Shown here in pieces: positions 7,757-15,373 of a stretch of DNA of 18,454 nucleotides. Each line of letters starts with the position of its first letter. Positions within the stretch are counted from its first letter, which is position 1. Under the pieces are notes generated by a model. The model had not been told where the DNA came from and made no database searches. It saw only the letters and a list, made by a program, of their open reading frames with translations. Both the position numbers and the translations under genes were made by a program. The stretch is from CAZPMT01 sp964587655. GTDB taxonomy: Bacteria; Hydrogenedentota; Hydrogenedentia; Hydrogenedentales; SLHB01. The DNA lies in contig CAZPMT010000111.1 in assembly GCA_964587655.1 (NCBI GenBank), positions 1-18,454 on the forward strand. Reading direction: 5' to 3'.

Positions 7757-9382
7757 TTAGCGCTTCTTTGATCCTGCTGCCCGGCGGAAAGTTGCAGCAA
7801 GGATCAGGAGCAGCGATGCGATGACAAATGCGCCCTGTGCAACGGATGTGTGGGATATGTGCGTGGCGGCGGCGGGCACCGGAAGCGCGCCGGCCATCCG
7901 CTGCATGATCGTGTCTTTAGGGGATAGGCTCTGGCCGAACTTGACGTAGCGTCCGTTCGGACCGAAGGCGGCATCGATCATAGTGAACCGGCCCCACGGA
8001 TCGAAGACCCCGGAGATGCCCGTGTTGGAGCAGTGAACGAGCGGTAGCCGGGTCTCGACGGCGCGCATTCGCGCGATCTCAAACTCCTGCGGAATCGCCG
8101 CGCTGGAACCGAACCAGCCGAGATTCGTGATTACAACAAGAAAATCCGCGCCGTCCTCGCGGAGTTTCATGGCCATGTCCGTGAAGAGAACTTCAAAGCA
8201 GATGAGAGGCCCCAAGGCGCGTCCAACGGCGGCAATGACCTTCTGCTTGTCTCCCGGCTCGACGTCGCCGATGACCGGCACGACCTTCTGGATGAACGGC
8301 AGATATTTGCTGAAAGGAACGTACTCGCCGAATGCCACGAGATGGACCTTGTCGTAGAAGCCGGCGATCTTGCCGTCCTTGTCGATCAGATAGCTCGAGT
8401 TTCGATATCCCCCCGTCTTCTCGTCTCGGCGGTGCGCGCCCGTGAAGAGGGCCGAGCCGGTTTCCTTGGTCAGGCCGTTTACCTCTTTCTGAATGCCCGG
8501 TGTCGTGATTTCGTCCATGACCATAGCTTCGGGCCACACGAACAGGTCCACCTTCTCGTGTTGCGCGAGCCACCGTGATTTCTGCGCGGCGTTGCGCACC
8601 ATTTCCTCCGAGTACTCCCAGTCCCACTTCATCTCGATAGGGAAATCGGTTTGGAGGATGCCTACGTTGAGAGGTTTGGACTGATAGTCGGGCTTGTCGA
8701 GCACAAACCACCCAACGGCGTGCGTTACCAACAGCACGGCGACGGCAAGCAACAGGAAACGAAAAGCAGGAGGCGATTTTGGATTTTGGATTTTGGATTT
8801 TGGATTCTTGCTTGATGGAGGTTCGTCGCGGAGATGTGCGCGGTGAGGAAGAAACCATGCCAGGAACTCATTACACAGAACGACTATCGCGGATACGAGG
8901 ACGACGTTGCCGAAGGAGGCCCATTGAGTGATGAGGAGGTCTCTGCCCTGGCTGTAGCCGATGGCGCCCCAGCCGAATCCGGAGAAGAGTTTGGCTTGGA
9001 GCAGTTCCATTACCGGCCAGAGAATGAAAAGCGCCCCCGGCACGTTGTACCTCGGCCCAGAGGCTCGCAACCAGGACCACAGGAAACCCAACACGGCCCA
9101 ATAGAGCGCAAGCATCACGCATAATGCCTGATAGCCCCAAAAGGCCCAGCCGCCGCCCCAGTAGACGTTCGTCATTAGCCAATGCAAGAGGAGCGAGTAA
9201 AAAACCCAGCCAGCGAGAAGAAAACGCCCGGCGCACGCGCGAGGCGGAAGATCGCGGGTCTGGTGGATGAGCGGAACGAGCGCCACCCACGCCAGCGGAA
9301 ACAGGCCCCACGAGGGAAAGGCCAGGGCCAACAGGATACCTGAAGCGACTGCGGGACCGTATGTTTTGAGGACTGGTTTCAT
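7757..9382 (-). CDS. lnt: Apolipoprotein N-acyltransferase
   Basis: Adds the third acyl chain to the N-terminal cysteine of lipoproteins at the periplasmic face of the inner membrane. With the ATG at 9382 the protein has 541 residues: an N-terminal block of membrane helices (about 1-225), a nitrilase-like domain (about 235-490) and a C-terminal helix. The catalytic triad is visible as Glu285 (VWPEAM), Lys345 (FYDKVHLV) and Cys395 (ICFEVLF), matching E. coli Glu267-Lys335-Cys387. The ATG at 9382 is preferred over an in-frame TTG at 9421, which would overlap the kinase gene. The chosen start lies 1 base after the kinase stop, implying coupling, and no clear Shine-Dalgarno is seen. Residues about 193-203 are encoded by a heptamer tandem repeat, between the membrane block and the catalytic domain. 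Confidence 0.94.
   Translation of the reverse strand: MKPVLKTYGPAVASGILLALAFPSWGLFPLAWVALVPLIHQTRDLPPRACAGRFLLAGWVFYSLLLHWLMTNVYWGGGWAFWGYQALCVMLALYWAVLGFLWSWLRASGPRYNVPGALFILWPVMELLQAKLFSGFGWGAIGYSQGRDLLITQWASFGNVVLVSAIVVLCNEFLAWFLPHRAHLRDEPPSSKNPKSKIQNPKSPPAFRFLLLAVAVLLVTHAVGWFVLDKPDYQSKPLNVGILQTDFPIEMKWDWEYSEEMVRNAAQKSRWLAQHEKVDLFVWPEAMVMDEITTPGIQKEVNGLTKETGSALFTGAHRRDEKTGGYRNSSYLIDKDGKIAGFYDKVHLVAFGEYVPFSKYLPFIQKVVPVIGDVEPGDKQKVIAAVGRALGPLICFEVLFTDMAMKLREDGADFLVVITNLGWFGSSAAIPQEFEIARMRAVETRLPLVHCSNTGISGVFDPWGRFTMIDAAFGPNGRYVKFGQSLSPKDTIMQRMAGALPVPAAATHISHTSVAQGAFVIASLLLILAATFRRAAGSKKR
8775..8806 (-). repeat. Heptanucleotide tandem repeat inside lnt
   Basis: About 4.6 head-to-tail copies of a 7-base unit (GATTTTG on the plus strand, CAAAATC on the coding strand) stand out as A/T-rich in a GC-rich gene. 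Because three units equal seven codons, the array reads in frame as NPKSKIQNPKS, a low-complexity linker, and does not disrupt lnt. Copy number changes other than multiples of three would shift the frame. Confidence 0.9.
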
Positions 9383-9383
9383 G

Positions 9384-10454
9384 TCAGCGCAATAATGCGG
9401 GAGGCGTGACACTGCGGTCAAGTGGCGATGAAGTCACGACCGGTTCCGTCTTCTGTTTCCCGTCTCGATGCGGTTCCTTCGCATCGATGGCTTCGGGATG
9501 CTCGGGTTCCACGACGGTATGATCCGGACACGCGGTGACGATGCGCAGGGCCTTCGGCATCATCTCGATGACCGCTGGCAGTTGTCCGGGCTGCTCTCCA
9601 TCTAGCGTAATCAGGACCGGCTCGTTGGACCGGGCGGTGACGCGGGCCGCCTCGAGGTATTTCACCTTATCGGGGTAATCCATGATGCGGCCCATGTATA
9701 CCTTGTAGAAGCGGCTGAGAATAAACCAACGGGAGGTCTCGCCGAGCACGAAGACTTCGAACTTTCCGCTGTCGATCTCCGCGTTCGGCGCCACGTGCAT
9801 GCCGCCTCCGTCGTACTGCCCCTTCGCGATGATGACGTCGCGGCAGACCTGGTCCAGTTGAATACCGTCGATGTCGAGCTCGATGTACGGACAGCGGTAT
9901 CGCAGCAAGGTTTTCAGCGCGCCCGCGAGATACGTGAAGAAGCCGCCGTATTTCTTGCTGTTGTTGACGCATCGCACGACGGCGCCGCCCATGCCGACGT
10001 GGCATATGCTGATGAAGTACAGGAACTGCTGCCCGCCGTTAGGCAGCGTGAACGAAACGCGGCCCAGGTCCGCGGCGACGACGCGGTCGCTAACGAGGTG
10101 TGGAATCGCTTTTCGCCCTCTCGGAATGTGCAGCGTGCGGGCAAGGTCTGAGGCCGTACCCATTGGGAGGATGGCCATGGCGGCGCGCGGGTTGATTGGA
10201 AGCAGCCCGTCGAAGAAGCCGTTCAGCACCTCATGGTGCGTGCCGTCGCCGCCGACGCTGATGATGCGGTCATACCCATCGCGAAGGGCCTGCTGGACAA
10301 GATAGGTCGCGTCTCTGGGGCGTTGCGTCTGGAGGAACTTGAACGGGCCGATCTGCTTCTGGATGAGTTCCGCGAGTTCCGGCCACTTCCGCGCGGTGCG
10401 GCCGTTACCGGAATACGGATTGACCACGCATGCGATTCTGTGACGTTGTTTCAT
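9384..10454 (-). CDS. Diacylglycerol/lipid kinase, YegS/BmrU (DagK) family
   Basis: A 356-residue cytoplasmic or membrane-associated kinase predicted to phosphorylate diacylglycerol or a related lipid using ATP. The N-terminus has the nucleotide-binding VVNPYSGNGRTARKW (residues 10-24) and the hallmark ISVGGDGTHHEVLNG with GGDGT at 68-72. LPMGTASDLART follows as the usual GTxNDLAR element, with Ser in place of Asn. The C-terminal beta-sandwich carries VLITLDGEQPGQLP, typical of the DAGK catalytic family. The ATG at 10454 has GAGGAG just upstream. It sits 57 bases after purB and 1 base before lnt. An exact TATAAT (10487-10482 on the minus strand) lies 27 bases before the ATG but lacks a good -35, so an internal promoter is only possible. 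The lipid substrate is unknown; a sphingoid or undecaprenol-type substrate is an alternative. Confidence 0.9.
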   Translation of the reverse strand: MKQRHRIACVVNPYSGNGRTARKWPELAELIQKQIGPFKFLQTQRPRDATYLVQQALRDGYDRIISVGGDGTHHEVLNGFFDGLLPINPRAAMAILPMGTASDLARTLHIPRGRKAIPHLVSDRVVAADLGRVSFTLPNGGQQFLYFISICHVGMGGAVVRCVNNSKKYGGFFTYLAGALKTLLRYRCPYIELDIDGIQLDQVCRDVIIAKGQYDGGGMHVAPNAEIDSGKFEVFVLGETSRWFILSRFYKVYMGRIMDYPDKVKYLEAARVTARSNEPVLITLDGEQPGQLPAVIEMMPKALRIVTACPDHTVVEPEHPEAIDAKEPHRDGKQKTEPVVTSSPLDRSVTPPALLR

Positions 10455-10511
10455 CGCTCCTCGGACCCCGAACCTTCGTTCATTATAGGATACGCCAAGC
10501 GCACGGCGGAC

Positions 10512-11942
10512 TCATACTCGGACATCCGACGCGGCGCCCAAGCGATCCTCATAGCGCTTGAGCACCGGGCGCACCTCGCCCTCGATGAACTCCGTGACCT
10601 GCTGCGGCGCGCGGCCGATGAACGCGCGCAAATCGAGCACGGCGTCAATCTCCTCGCGTGTCATGCCGATAACGGGATCCGCCGCGAGCCGATCGAGGAG
10701 ATCGTTGTCTCTTCCCTGCTCCTTTACTTGCGCGGCCGCGGCTTGCGAATGCCGCCGAATGACCTCATGGAGTTCCTGCCGGTCTCCACCACGTTTCACG
10801 CAGGCCATCAGGATGTTCTCCGTCGCCATGAACGGGAGTTCCGCCCACACGTGCTTTTCGATGACCTTGGGATACACGGCGGGATTCTCCATCACGTTCA
10901 GATAGAGATTCAGCGCGCCGTCGGCCGCGAGAAACGCCTCGGGGAGGCTGATGCGGCGTATCGCGGAATCGTCCAGGGTGCGTTCGAACCATTGGACTGC
11001 GCTTGTGAACTCGCTGTGCAGCGGCGCCACCATCAGGAATCGCGCGAGCGCGCACGCACGCTCGCAACGCATGGGGTTGCGCTTGTACGCCATGGCGGAG
11101 CTGCCCACCTGCGTCTTCTCGAACGGCTCCTCGATCTCCTTCATGTTTTGGAGCAGCCGCATGTCCGTGGCCCATTTATGAATCGACTCGCCGATGGCGG
11201 CGAGCACGCGCAACACGTGCGTGTCGACCTTGCGCGGATACGTCTGGCCCGTCACGGCGTAGGTCCGCTTGAAGCCGAGTTTCGCGGCCACAAGCTCGTC
11301 GAGTTTCCGCACCTTCCCGCCATCGCCGTCGAACAGGGCCATAAACGAGGCCTGCGTTCCCGTTGCGCCCTTCGATCCGTGGCAGCGCAACCGGGCCATC
11401 GCCGCCTCCGCATCCTCGATGTCCATCAGGATGTCCTGCGCCCAGAGGCACGCACGCTTGCCCACGGTCACGAGTTGGGCGGGCTGGTAGTGCGTGAAGC
11501 CAAGCGTCGGCAGATCCTTGTACTTGCCGGCGAAGGCCGTGAGCTTCGCGAGCACGTTGACGGCTCTTGAGAGGATAATGTCCAAGGCCTCGCGCAACAG
11601 GATCAGGTCCGTGTTGTCCGTCACATAGCAGCTTGTCGCGCCTAGATGGATGATCGGTTTCGCCTTGGGGGCCACAAGCCCGTAAGCGTGGATATGGGCC
11701 ATGACGTCGTGGCGGGTTTCCCGCTCGAAGCGTTCGGCGGCCTCGAAATCGATGTCGTCGACGTGAGCGCGCATCTCCTCGATCTGCTTGTCCGTAACGG
11801 GCAGCCCGAGTTCCTTTTCGGCCTCGGCGAGCGCGACCCAGCACTTGCGCCACGTCGAGAATTTCGTCTGCGCGCTCCAAAGCCGCGCCATCTCCTTCGT
11901 GGCGAAGCGATCCACCAATGGAGTGACATATTCGCTAGTCAT
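10512..11942 (-). CDS. purB: Adenylosuccinate lyase
   Basis: Cleaves SAICAR to AICAR and adenylosuccinate to AMP, releasing fumarate, in purine synthesis. The 476-residue protein has the superfamily signature VGSSAMAYKRNPMRCE, with the flexible-loop serines at 281-282, and the upstream conserved blocks HLGATSCYVTDNTDL and LGFTHYQPAQLVTVGKR. The length and the form SSAMAYKRNP (rather than SSTMPHKVNP) resemble the eukaryotic-type ADSL subgroup that also occurs in some bacteria. The C-terminal VIGMTREEIDAVLD region is complete. The ATG at 11942 follows the purO stop by 39 bases, so purO and purB are probably co-transcribed. A long antisense frame covers this gene and is a high-GC shadow. Confidence 0.96.
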   Translation of the reverse strand: MTSEYVTPLVDRFATKEMARLWSAQTKFSTWRKCWVALAEAEKELGLPVTDKQIEEMRAHVDDIDFEAAERFERETRHDVMAHIHAYGLVAPKAKPIIHLGATSCYVTDNTDLILLREALDIILSRAVNVLAKLTAFAGKYKDLPTLGFTHYQPAQLVTVGKRACLWAQDILMDIEDAEAAMARLRCHGSKGATGTQASFMALFDGDGGKVRKLDELVAAKLGFKRTYAVTGQTYPRKVDTHVLRVLAAIGESIHKWATDMRLLQNMKEIEEPFEKTQVGSSAMAYKRNPMRCERACALARFLMVAPLHSEFTSAVQWFERTLDDSAIRRISLPEAFLAADGALNLYLNVMENPAVYPKVIEKHVWAELPFMATENILMACVKRGGDRQELHEVIRRHSQAAAAQVKEQGRDNDLLDRLAADPVIGMTREEIDAVLDLRAFIGRAPQQVTEFIEGEVRPVLKRYEDRLGAASDVRV

Positions 11943-11981
11943 CGTTTGACCGCCCTCCCCGTCAAAGCCTTATCGCGCGGC

Positions 11982-12623
11982 TTATACGTCCTTCGCGCAC
12001 ATCTCAAAGCCACCGCCGGACGCGATGGCCGCGACCGCCGTCACAGGGTTGCTCCGTTGTGAAAACACGCCCTTCCGTAGGATGAACTCGCAGGCCGCGT
12101 CGGCGTTCGCGGCCTCGTAATCGCCGGACTGCGCGTCCGAAATGTGATTCTCTTCATAGGTGGCGATATAGAAGAACGTACCCGGCGTCAAGTCCATTCT
12201 TCGCACCTCGAGACCGTCGTGCCGCACGATCGCCAGCCACCCGGAGCCGCCGCCCCGTCTATCAACGACGCCGCTTATCCGGGGCGTATTGTAGTCGTCC
12301 TTCTCATAGTCAAGCACGAGCGACGAGAGAACCAGCGCATCGCGCGGCGACATACCGGAGTCGATCTTCTCCGCGATCGAGTCAGTCTGACTGCCGTTCG
12401 TGACAACCGCAACTTGGCCATCGCGCACGAGGCGCACGCAGTTGTATGCGATGTATGGGTTCTTCTGAACGTCCGCCTCGAACCCCGGTTTTGGAATAAT
12501 GCTTACCTTGTCCGGTTTGACGATGGCCGTCCGGTTCGGAAAAGACCGGCTCGAAACGCGGTACGCGGCGCACAGCCGCCCGTCCTTCGTCAACGCAACG
12601 CTCACGATACGTCCGATGTACAT
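11982..12623 (-). CDS. purO: IMP cyclohydrolase, archaeal PurO type
   Basis: Predicted to close the ring of FAICAR to give IMP, the last step of purine synthesis. The 213-residue sequence begins MYIGRIVSVAL and contains AAYRVSSRSFPNRTAI, KNPYIAYNCVRLVRDG, SGMSPRDALVLSSLVLDYEK and DDYNTPRISGVVDR, the conserved blocks I associate with the PurO family (IMP_cyclohyd) of methanogens. It is unrelated to the bifunctional bacterial PurH. The ATG at 12623 is chosen because GGAGGAGAGG lies just upstream; an in-frame TTG at 12644 would put that Shine-Dalgarno inside the gene. A promoter with exact TATAAT lies 34 bases upstream. It heads the leftward block purO-purB-kinase-lnt, and its place next to purB supports a purine role. 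Confidence 0.9.
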   Translation of the reverse strand: MYIGRIVSVALTKDGRLCAAYRVSSRSFPNRTAIVKPDKVSIIPKPGFEADVQKNPYIAYNCVRLVRDGQVAVVTNGSQTDSIAEKIDSGMSPRDALVLSSLVLDYEKDDYNTPRISGVVDRRGGGSGWLAIVRHDGLEVRRMDLTPGTFFYIATYEENHISDAQSGDYEAANADAACEFILRKGVFSQRSNPVTAVAAIASGGGFEMCAKDV

Positions 12624-12656
12624 GTCCTCTCCTCCCTCGCACAATCGCGCGGAGCC

Positions 12657-12687
12657 ATTATAGCGAAACGCGCGAACTGTTGGCCAA
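12657..12687 (-). promoter_or_regulatory. Putative promoter of purO and the leftward operon
   Basis: On the minus strand there is an exact TATAAT (12662-12657), preceded after 19 bases by TTGGCC (12687-12682). The spacing is longer than ideal. The transcript would start near 12650, giving a leader of about 27 bases that contains the purO Shine-Dalgarno. Confidence 0.45.
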
Positions 12688-12737
12688 CGTGGTCGCAGTC
12701 ACATTTCTGAACATCATGGCATGACGTTAATTCGGCA

Positions 12738-12766
12738 TTGAAAAGAGGCCGTTGCCCGGCTAGACT
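12738..12766 (+). promoter_or_regulatory. Putative promoter of the GH95 fucosidase gene
   Basis: TTGAAA (12738-12743), 17 bases, then TAGACT (12761-12766). The transcript would start near 12773, about 20 bases before the 30-bp inverted repeat, so the repeat would be transcribed into the leader. The form closely resembles the elements at 3220 and 15324. Confidence 0.5.
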
Positions 12767-12792
12767 CAGAGCTTGTGAAAAAATACCAGAAT

Positions 12793-12879
12793 TGCGTCAT
12801 TCCCGCGAAGGCGGGAATCCAGAACACACCCCGCCCCGCAACCTCCGGACTGGATTCCCGCCTTCGCGGGAATGACGCA
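12793..12879. repeat. Perfect 30-bp inverted repeat (REP-like) upstream of the GH95 gene
   Basis: Arms 12793-12822 and 12850-12879 are perfect reverse complements around a 27-base spacer. Each arm contains an inner palindrome (TCCCGCGAAGGCGGGA). The core with GTCATTCCCGCGAAGGCGGG is a dispersed palindrome familiar from many bacterial genomes. The right arm ends 6 bases before the GGAGG of the fucosidase gene. Confidence 0.93.
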
Positions 12880-12893
12880 GCGTTTGGAGGTCC

Positions 12894-15275
12894 ATGATGT
12901 CTTCTCTCGTGTATATGGCGGATGTTGCCGTTTTCTTGGCGTGCCTGACAGGCGCGGTCGCGGAAAAGGAGCCACCTGACGTGGACAGAGACTTGAGACT
13001 GTGGTATTCGAAACCGGCAACGGTTTGGAACGAAGCCTTGCCAGTCGGCAACGGACGTCTCGGCGCCATGGTCTTCGGCGGGCCGCATGAAGATCGCCTG
13101 CAACTAAACGAGGACACACTCTGGACGGGCGGCCCTCATGACTACAATCGGCCGGAGGCATACAAGCATCTTCCCGAGATAAGACGTCTGATCCTTGAAG
13201 GCAAAGAGAACGAAGCTGAGAAACTGTGCGGCGCGGAGTTTCTCGGCGACCCCTCCCGCCTGCAATCCTACCAGCCGTTCGGCGACCTGCTCATCAAGTT
13301 CCACGGCCACGAGGATGCCGTCGAGTACCAACGCGAACTCGACCTCAACACTGCCACCGCGCGCGTGAACTATCGCGTCGGGGACGCGGTCTGCGTCCGT
13401 GAGGTGTTTGCCTCCTACCCGGACCAAGCCATCGTGATGCGTCTGACGTCGGAGCGGATAGGGCGGTACTCGTTCGACGTTTCGTTCACGAGCCCGCACG
13501 CCGGCACGACGGTCCAAACCGCAGATAACAACACGCTGCTCATCGCCGGCCAATTGGGACCCTCCGCTGGCGGCAAAGGCGGCAATGCAGTGTGGGACGG
13601 CCCCGGCCTGCGTTTTGCGGGGCGCGTGTTCGTGATCCCAGAAGGAGGTTCGATCGCGGCCGCGGCGGACCATATCGAGGTCAAACGCGCCGACGCGGCG
13701 ACACTGATCTTCACGGGAGCGACCAGCTTCAAGAACTATCACGACGTGTCCGGCGATCCCGATGCAAAGGCCGCCGAGACGCTCGCCAAGATCAGGGCCA
13801 AGTCGTATGATCGGATCCGCGCGGATCATCTCGCGGACTACGAGCCGCTTTTCCGGCGGGTGTCGCTCGATGTCGGAAAGACCCGCCTCACCTACACGCC
13901 TACGGACGAGCGCCTCGCAAACTTCGCTCCGGAAAAAGATCCGCAGCTTGTTGCACTCTACTACCAGTTTGGGCGATATCTGCTTATCGCGGCTTCGCGA
14001 GACGGATCTCAGCCCGCGAACCTGCAAGGCATCTGGAACGATCAGATCGACCCGGCCTGGGGCAGCAAGTGGACCACAAACATCAACACGGAGATGAACT
14101 ACTGGCCGGCGGAAACCTGCAATCTGCCCGAGTGCACCGGCCCGCTGTTCGACCTCATCGCCGACCTCTCGCAGACAGGACGGCGGACCGCGCAGGAGTA
14201 CTACCAGTGCCGCGGCTGGGTGCTTCATCACAACGCCGACCTCTGGCGCGCGACGGTTCCCGTCGACGGCCCGTGGGGCGTCTGGCCCATGGGGGCCGCA
14301 TGGATGTCGCAGCCGCTCTGGGAACATTACGCATTCAACGGCGACTCGGCGTTTCTTCGCGAGCGCGCCTATCCGGCGATGAAAGAGGCCGCGCAGTTCA
14401 TCCTTGATTTCCTAGTTGAAGCGCCGCCGGGCAGTCGCTTCGCCGGGAAACTCATCACGATCCCATCCCATTCCCCGGAGAATCGTTTCCAGAAACCGTC
14501 GGGCGAGAAGGTTATGCTGACGCATTCATCCACCATGGACCTGATGATCATCAACAATCTGTTTACGCACTGCATCGCCGCATCGGAAATCCTTGGCGTC
14601 GATGAGGAGCTTCGCGGCCAACTCCGGGCGACGCTCGATCGAATGGTCCCGCTCCAGATCGGGAAGAACGGGCAACTTCAGGAATGGCCGGAAGACTATG
14701 ACGAACCCGAGCCGGGCCATCGGCACATGTCGCACATGTTCGGCCTTTATCCGGGCGAACAGATCACGATCGATCACACGCCCGAGCTTGCCGCGGCCGC
14801 GCGGAAATCACTCGATCGCCGCCTCGAACACGGCGGAGGTGGAACCGGCTGGAGCCGCGCGTGGCTCGTCGCGCTCTTCGCGCGATTGCAGGACGGCGAC
14901 GAGGCGTTGCGGCACATCGAAACCCTCTTCCACAAATCGACGTTGCCGAATCTCTTCGACAACCATCCGCCTTTCCAAATCGACGGGAACTTCGGCGCCA
15001 CGGCAGGCATCGCGGAGATGCTCCTCCAGAGTCACGATGGACAGATCCGGTTGCTGCCCGCGTTGCCGGGGCTTTGGCCGAAAGGTTCCGTCAGCGGGCT
15101 GCGCGCTCGAGGCGGCTTCGAGATCGATATCGAGTGGGAGAACGGGCAACTTACCCGCGCCGTCGTCAAGTCAAAGAACGGCGGTGTCTGCAAGCTTCGC
15201 TGCCGCGACAAGACCGCCGAACTCAAGACCGAACCCGGCGGGACCTACACACTCAACGTAGACCTGCAACCGTAA
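12894..15275 (+). CDS. Glycoside hydrolase family 95, probable alpha-L-fucosidase
   Basis: An inverting hydrolase expected to release alpha-1,2-linked L-fucose (some GH95 members act on L-galactose) from glycans. The 793 residues comprise an N-terminal beta domain (WNEALPVGNGRLGAMVFGG, LNEDTLWTGGPHDYN), an (alpha/alpha)6 catalytic domain and a C-terminal beta domain. By comparison with the Bifidobacterium AfcA active site, Asn396 and Asn398 (TTNINTEMNYWP), Glu597 (QLQEWPEDYDEP) and Asp697 (FQIDGNFGATAG) occupy the catalytic positions. The first 23 residues are hydrophobic and end in GAVA, suggesting a Sec signal peptide, though with no Lys or Arg near the N-terminus. GGAGG at 12886-12890 is 3 bases from ATG 12894 and 6 from ATG 12897, so the second Met may be the true start. 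No transporter or other glycosidase adjoins it. Confidence 0.93.
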   Translation: MMSSLVYMADVAVFLACLTGAVAEKEPPDVDRDLRLWYSKPATVWNEALPVGNGRLGAMVFGGPHEDRLQLNEDTLWTGGPHDYNRPEAYKHLPEIRRLILEGKENEAEKLCGAEFLGDPSRLQSYQPFGDLLIKFHGHEDAVEYQRELDLNTATARVNYRVGDAVCVREVFASYPDQAIVMRLTSERIGRYSFDVSFTSPHAGTTVQTADNNTLLIAGQLGPSAGGKGGNAVWDGPGLRFAGRVFVIPEGGSIAAAADHIEVKRADAATLIFTGATSFKNYHDVSGDPDAKAAETLAKIRAKSYDRIRADHLADYEPLFRRVSLDVGKTRLTYTPTDERLANFAPEKDPQLVALYYQFGRYLLIAASRDGSQPANLQGIWNDQIDPAWGSKWTTNINTEMNYWPAETCNLPECTGPLFDLIADLSQTGRRTAQEYYQCRGWVLHHNADLWRATVPVDGPWGVWPMGAAWMSQPLWEHYAFNGDSAFLRERAYPAMKEAAQFILDFLVEAPPGSRFAGKLITIPSHSPENRFQKPSGEKVMLTHSSTMDLMIINNLFTHCIAASEILGVDEELRGQLRATLDRMVPLQIGKNGQLQEWPEDYDEPEPGHRHMSHMFGLYPGEQITIDHTPELAAAARKSLDRRLEHGGGGTGWSRAWLVALFARLQDGDEALRHIETLFHKSTLPNLFDNHPPFQIDGNFGATAGIAEMLLQSHDGQIRLLPALPGLWPKGSVSGLRARGGFEIDIEWENGQLTRAVVKSKNGGVCKLRCRDKTAELKTEPGGTYTLNVDLQP

Positions 15276-15323
15276 ACAAACGCCCCAGCGCAGGGAATGG
15301 AGTCACGTTTCGGCCGCCGCCGG

Positions 15324-15353
15324 TTGACGGGCGAGATTGCGTGTCGTTAGACT
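15324..15353 (+). promoter_or_regulatory. Putative promoter of the NtrC-family regulator gene
   Basis: TTGACG (15324-15329), 18 bases, then TAGACT (15348-15353), the same -10 sequence as proposed for the fucosidase gene. The start would lie near 15360, so the 27-base palindrome at 15374 would be in the leader. Confidence 0.45.
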
Positions 15354-15373
15354 GGACGGGTTGTTCGGGCATC

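Noticed and set aside
9383..9421. Upstream TTG start for lnt
   Set aside because: It overlaps the kinase gene and adds a non-conserved 13-residue extension; the ATG at 9382 directly precedes the first membrane helix.
10233..11570. Long (445-codon) plus-strand frame opposite purB and the lipid kinase
   Set aside because: It spans two well-identified genes on the other strand, has Arg/His/Ala-rich composition without a recognisable domain, and is a typical high-GC antisense shadow.
12624..12644. Upstream TTG start for purO
   Set aside because: It would place the GGAGGAG Shine-Dalgarno inside the gene; the family starts at MYIGRI.
12793..12879. Two-copy palindromic repeats as a CRISPR remnant
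   Set aside because: The two copies are inverted, not direct, with no regular spacers and no cas genes.
13104..14327. 407-codon minus-strand frame inside the fucosidase gene
   Set aside because: Antisense shadow of a strongly identified GH95 gene, with no family motif or ribosome site.
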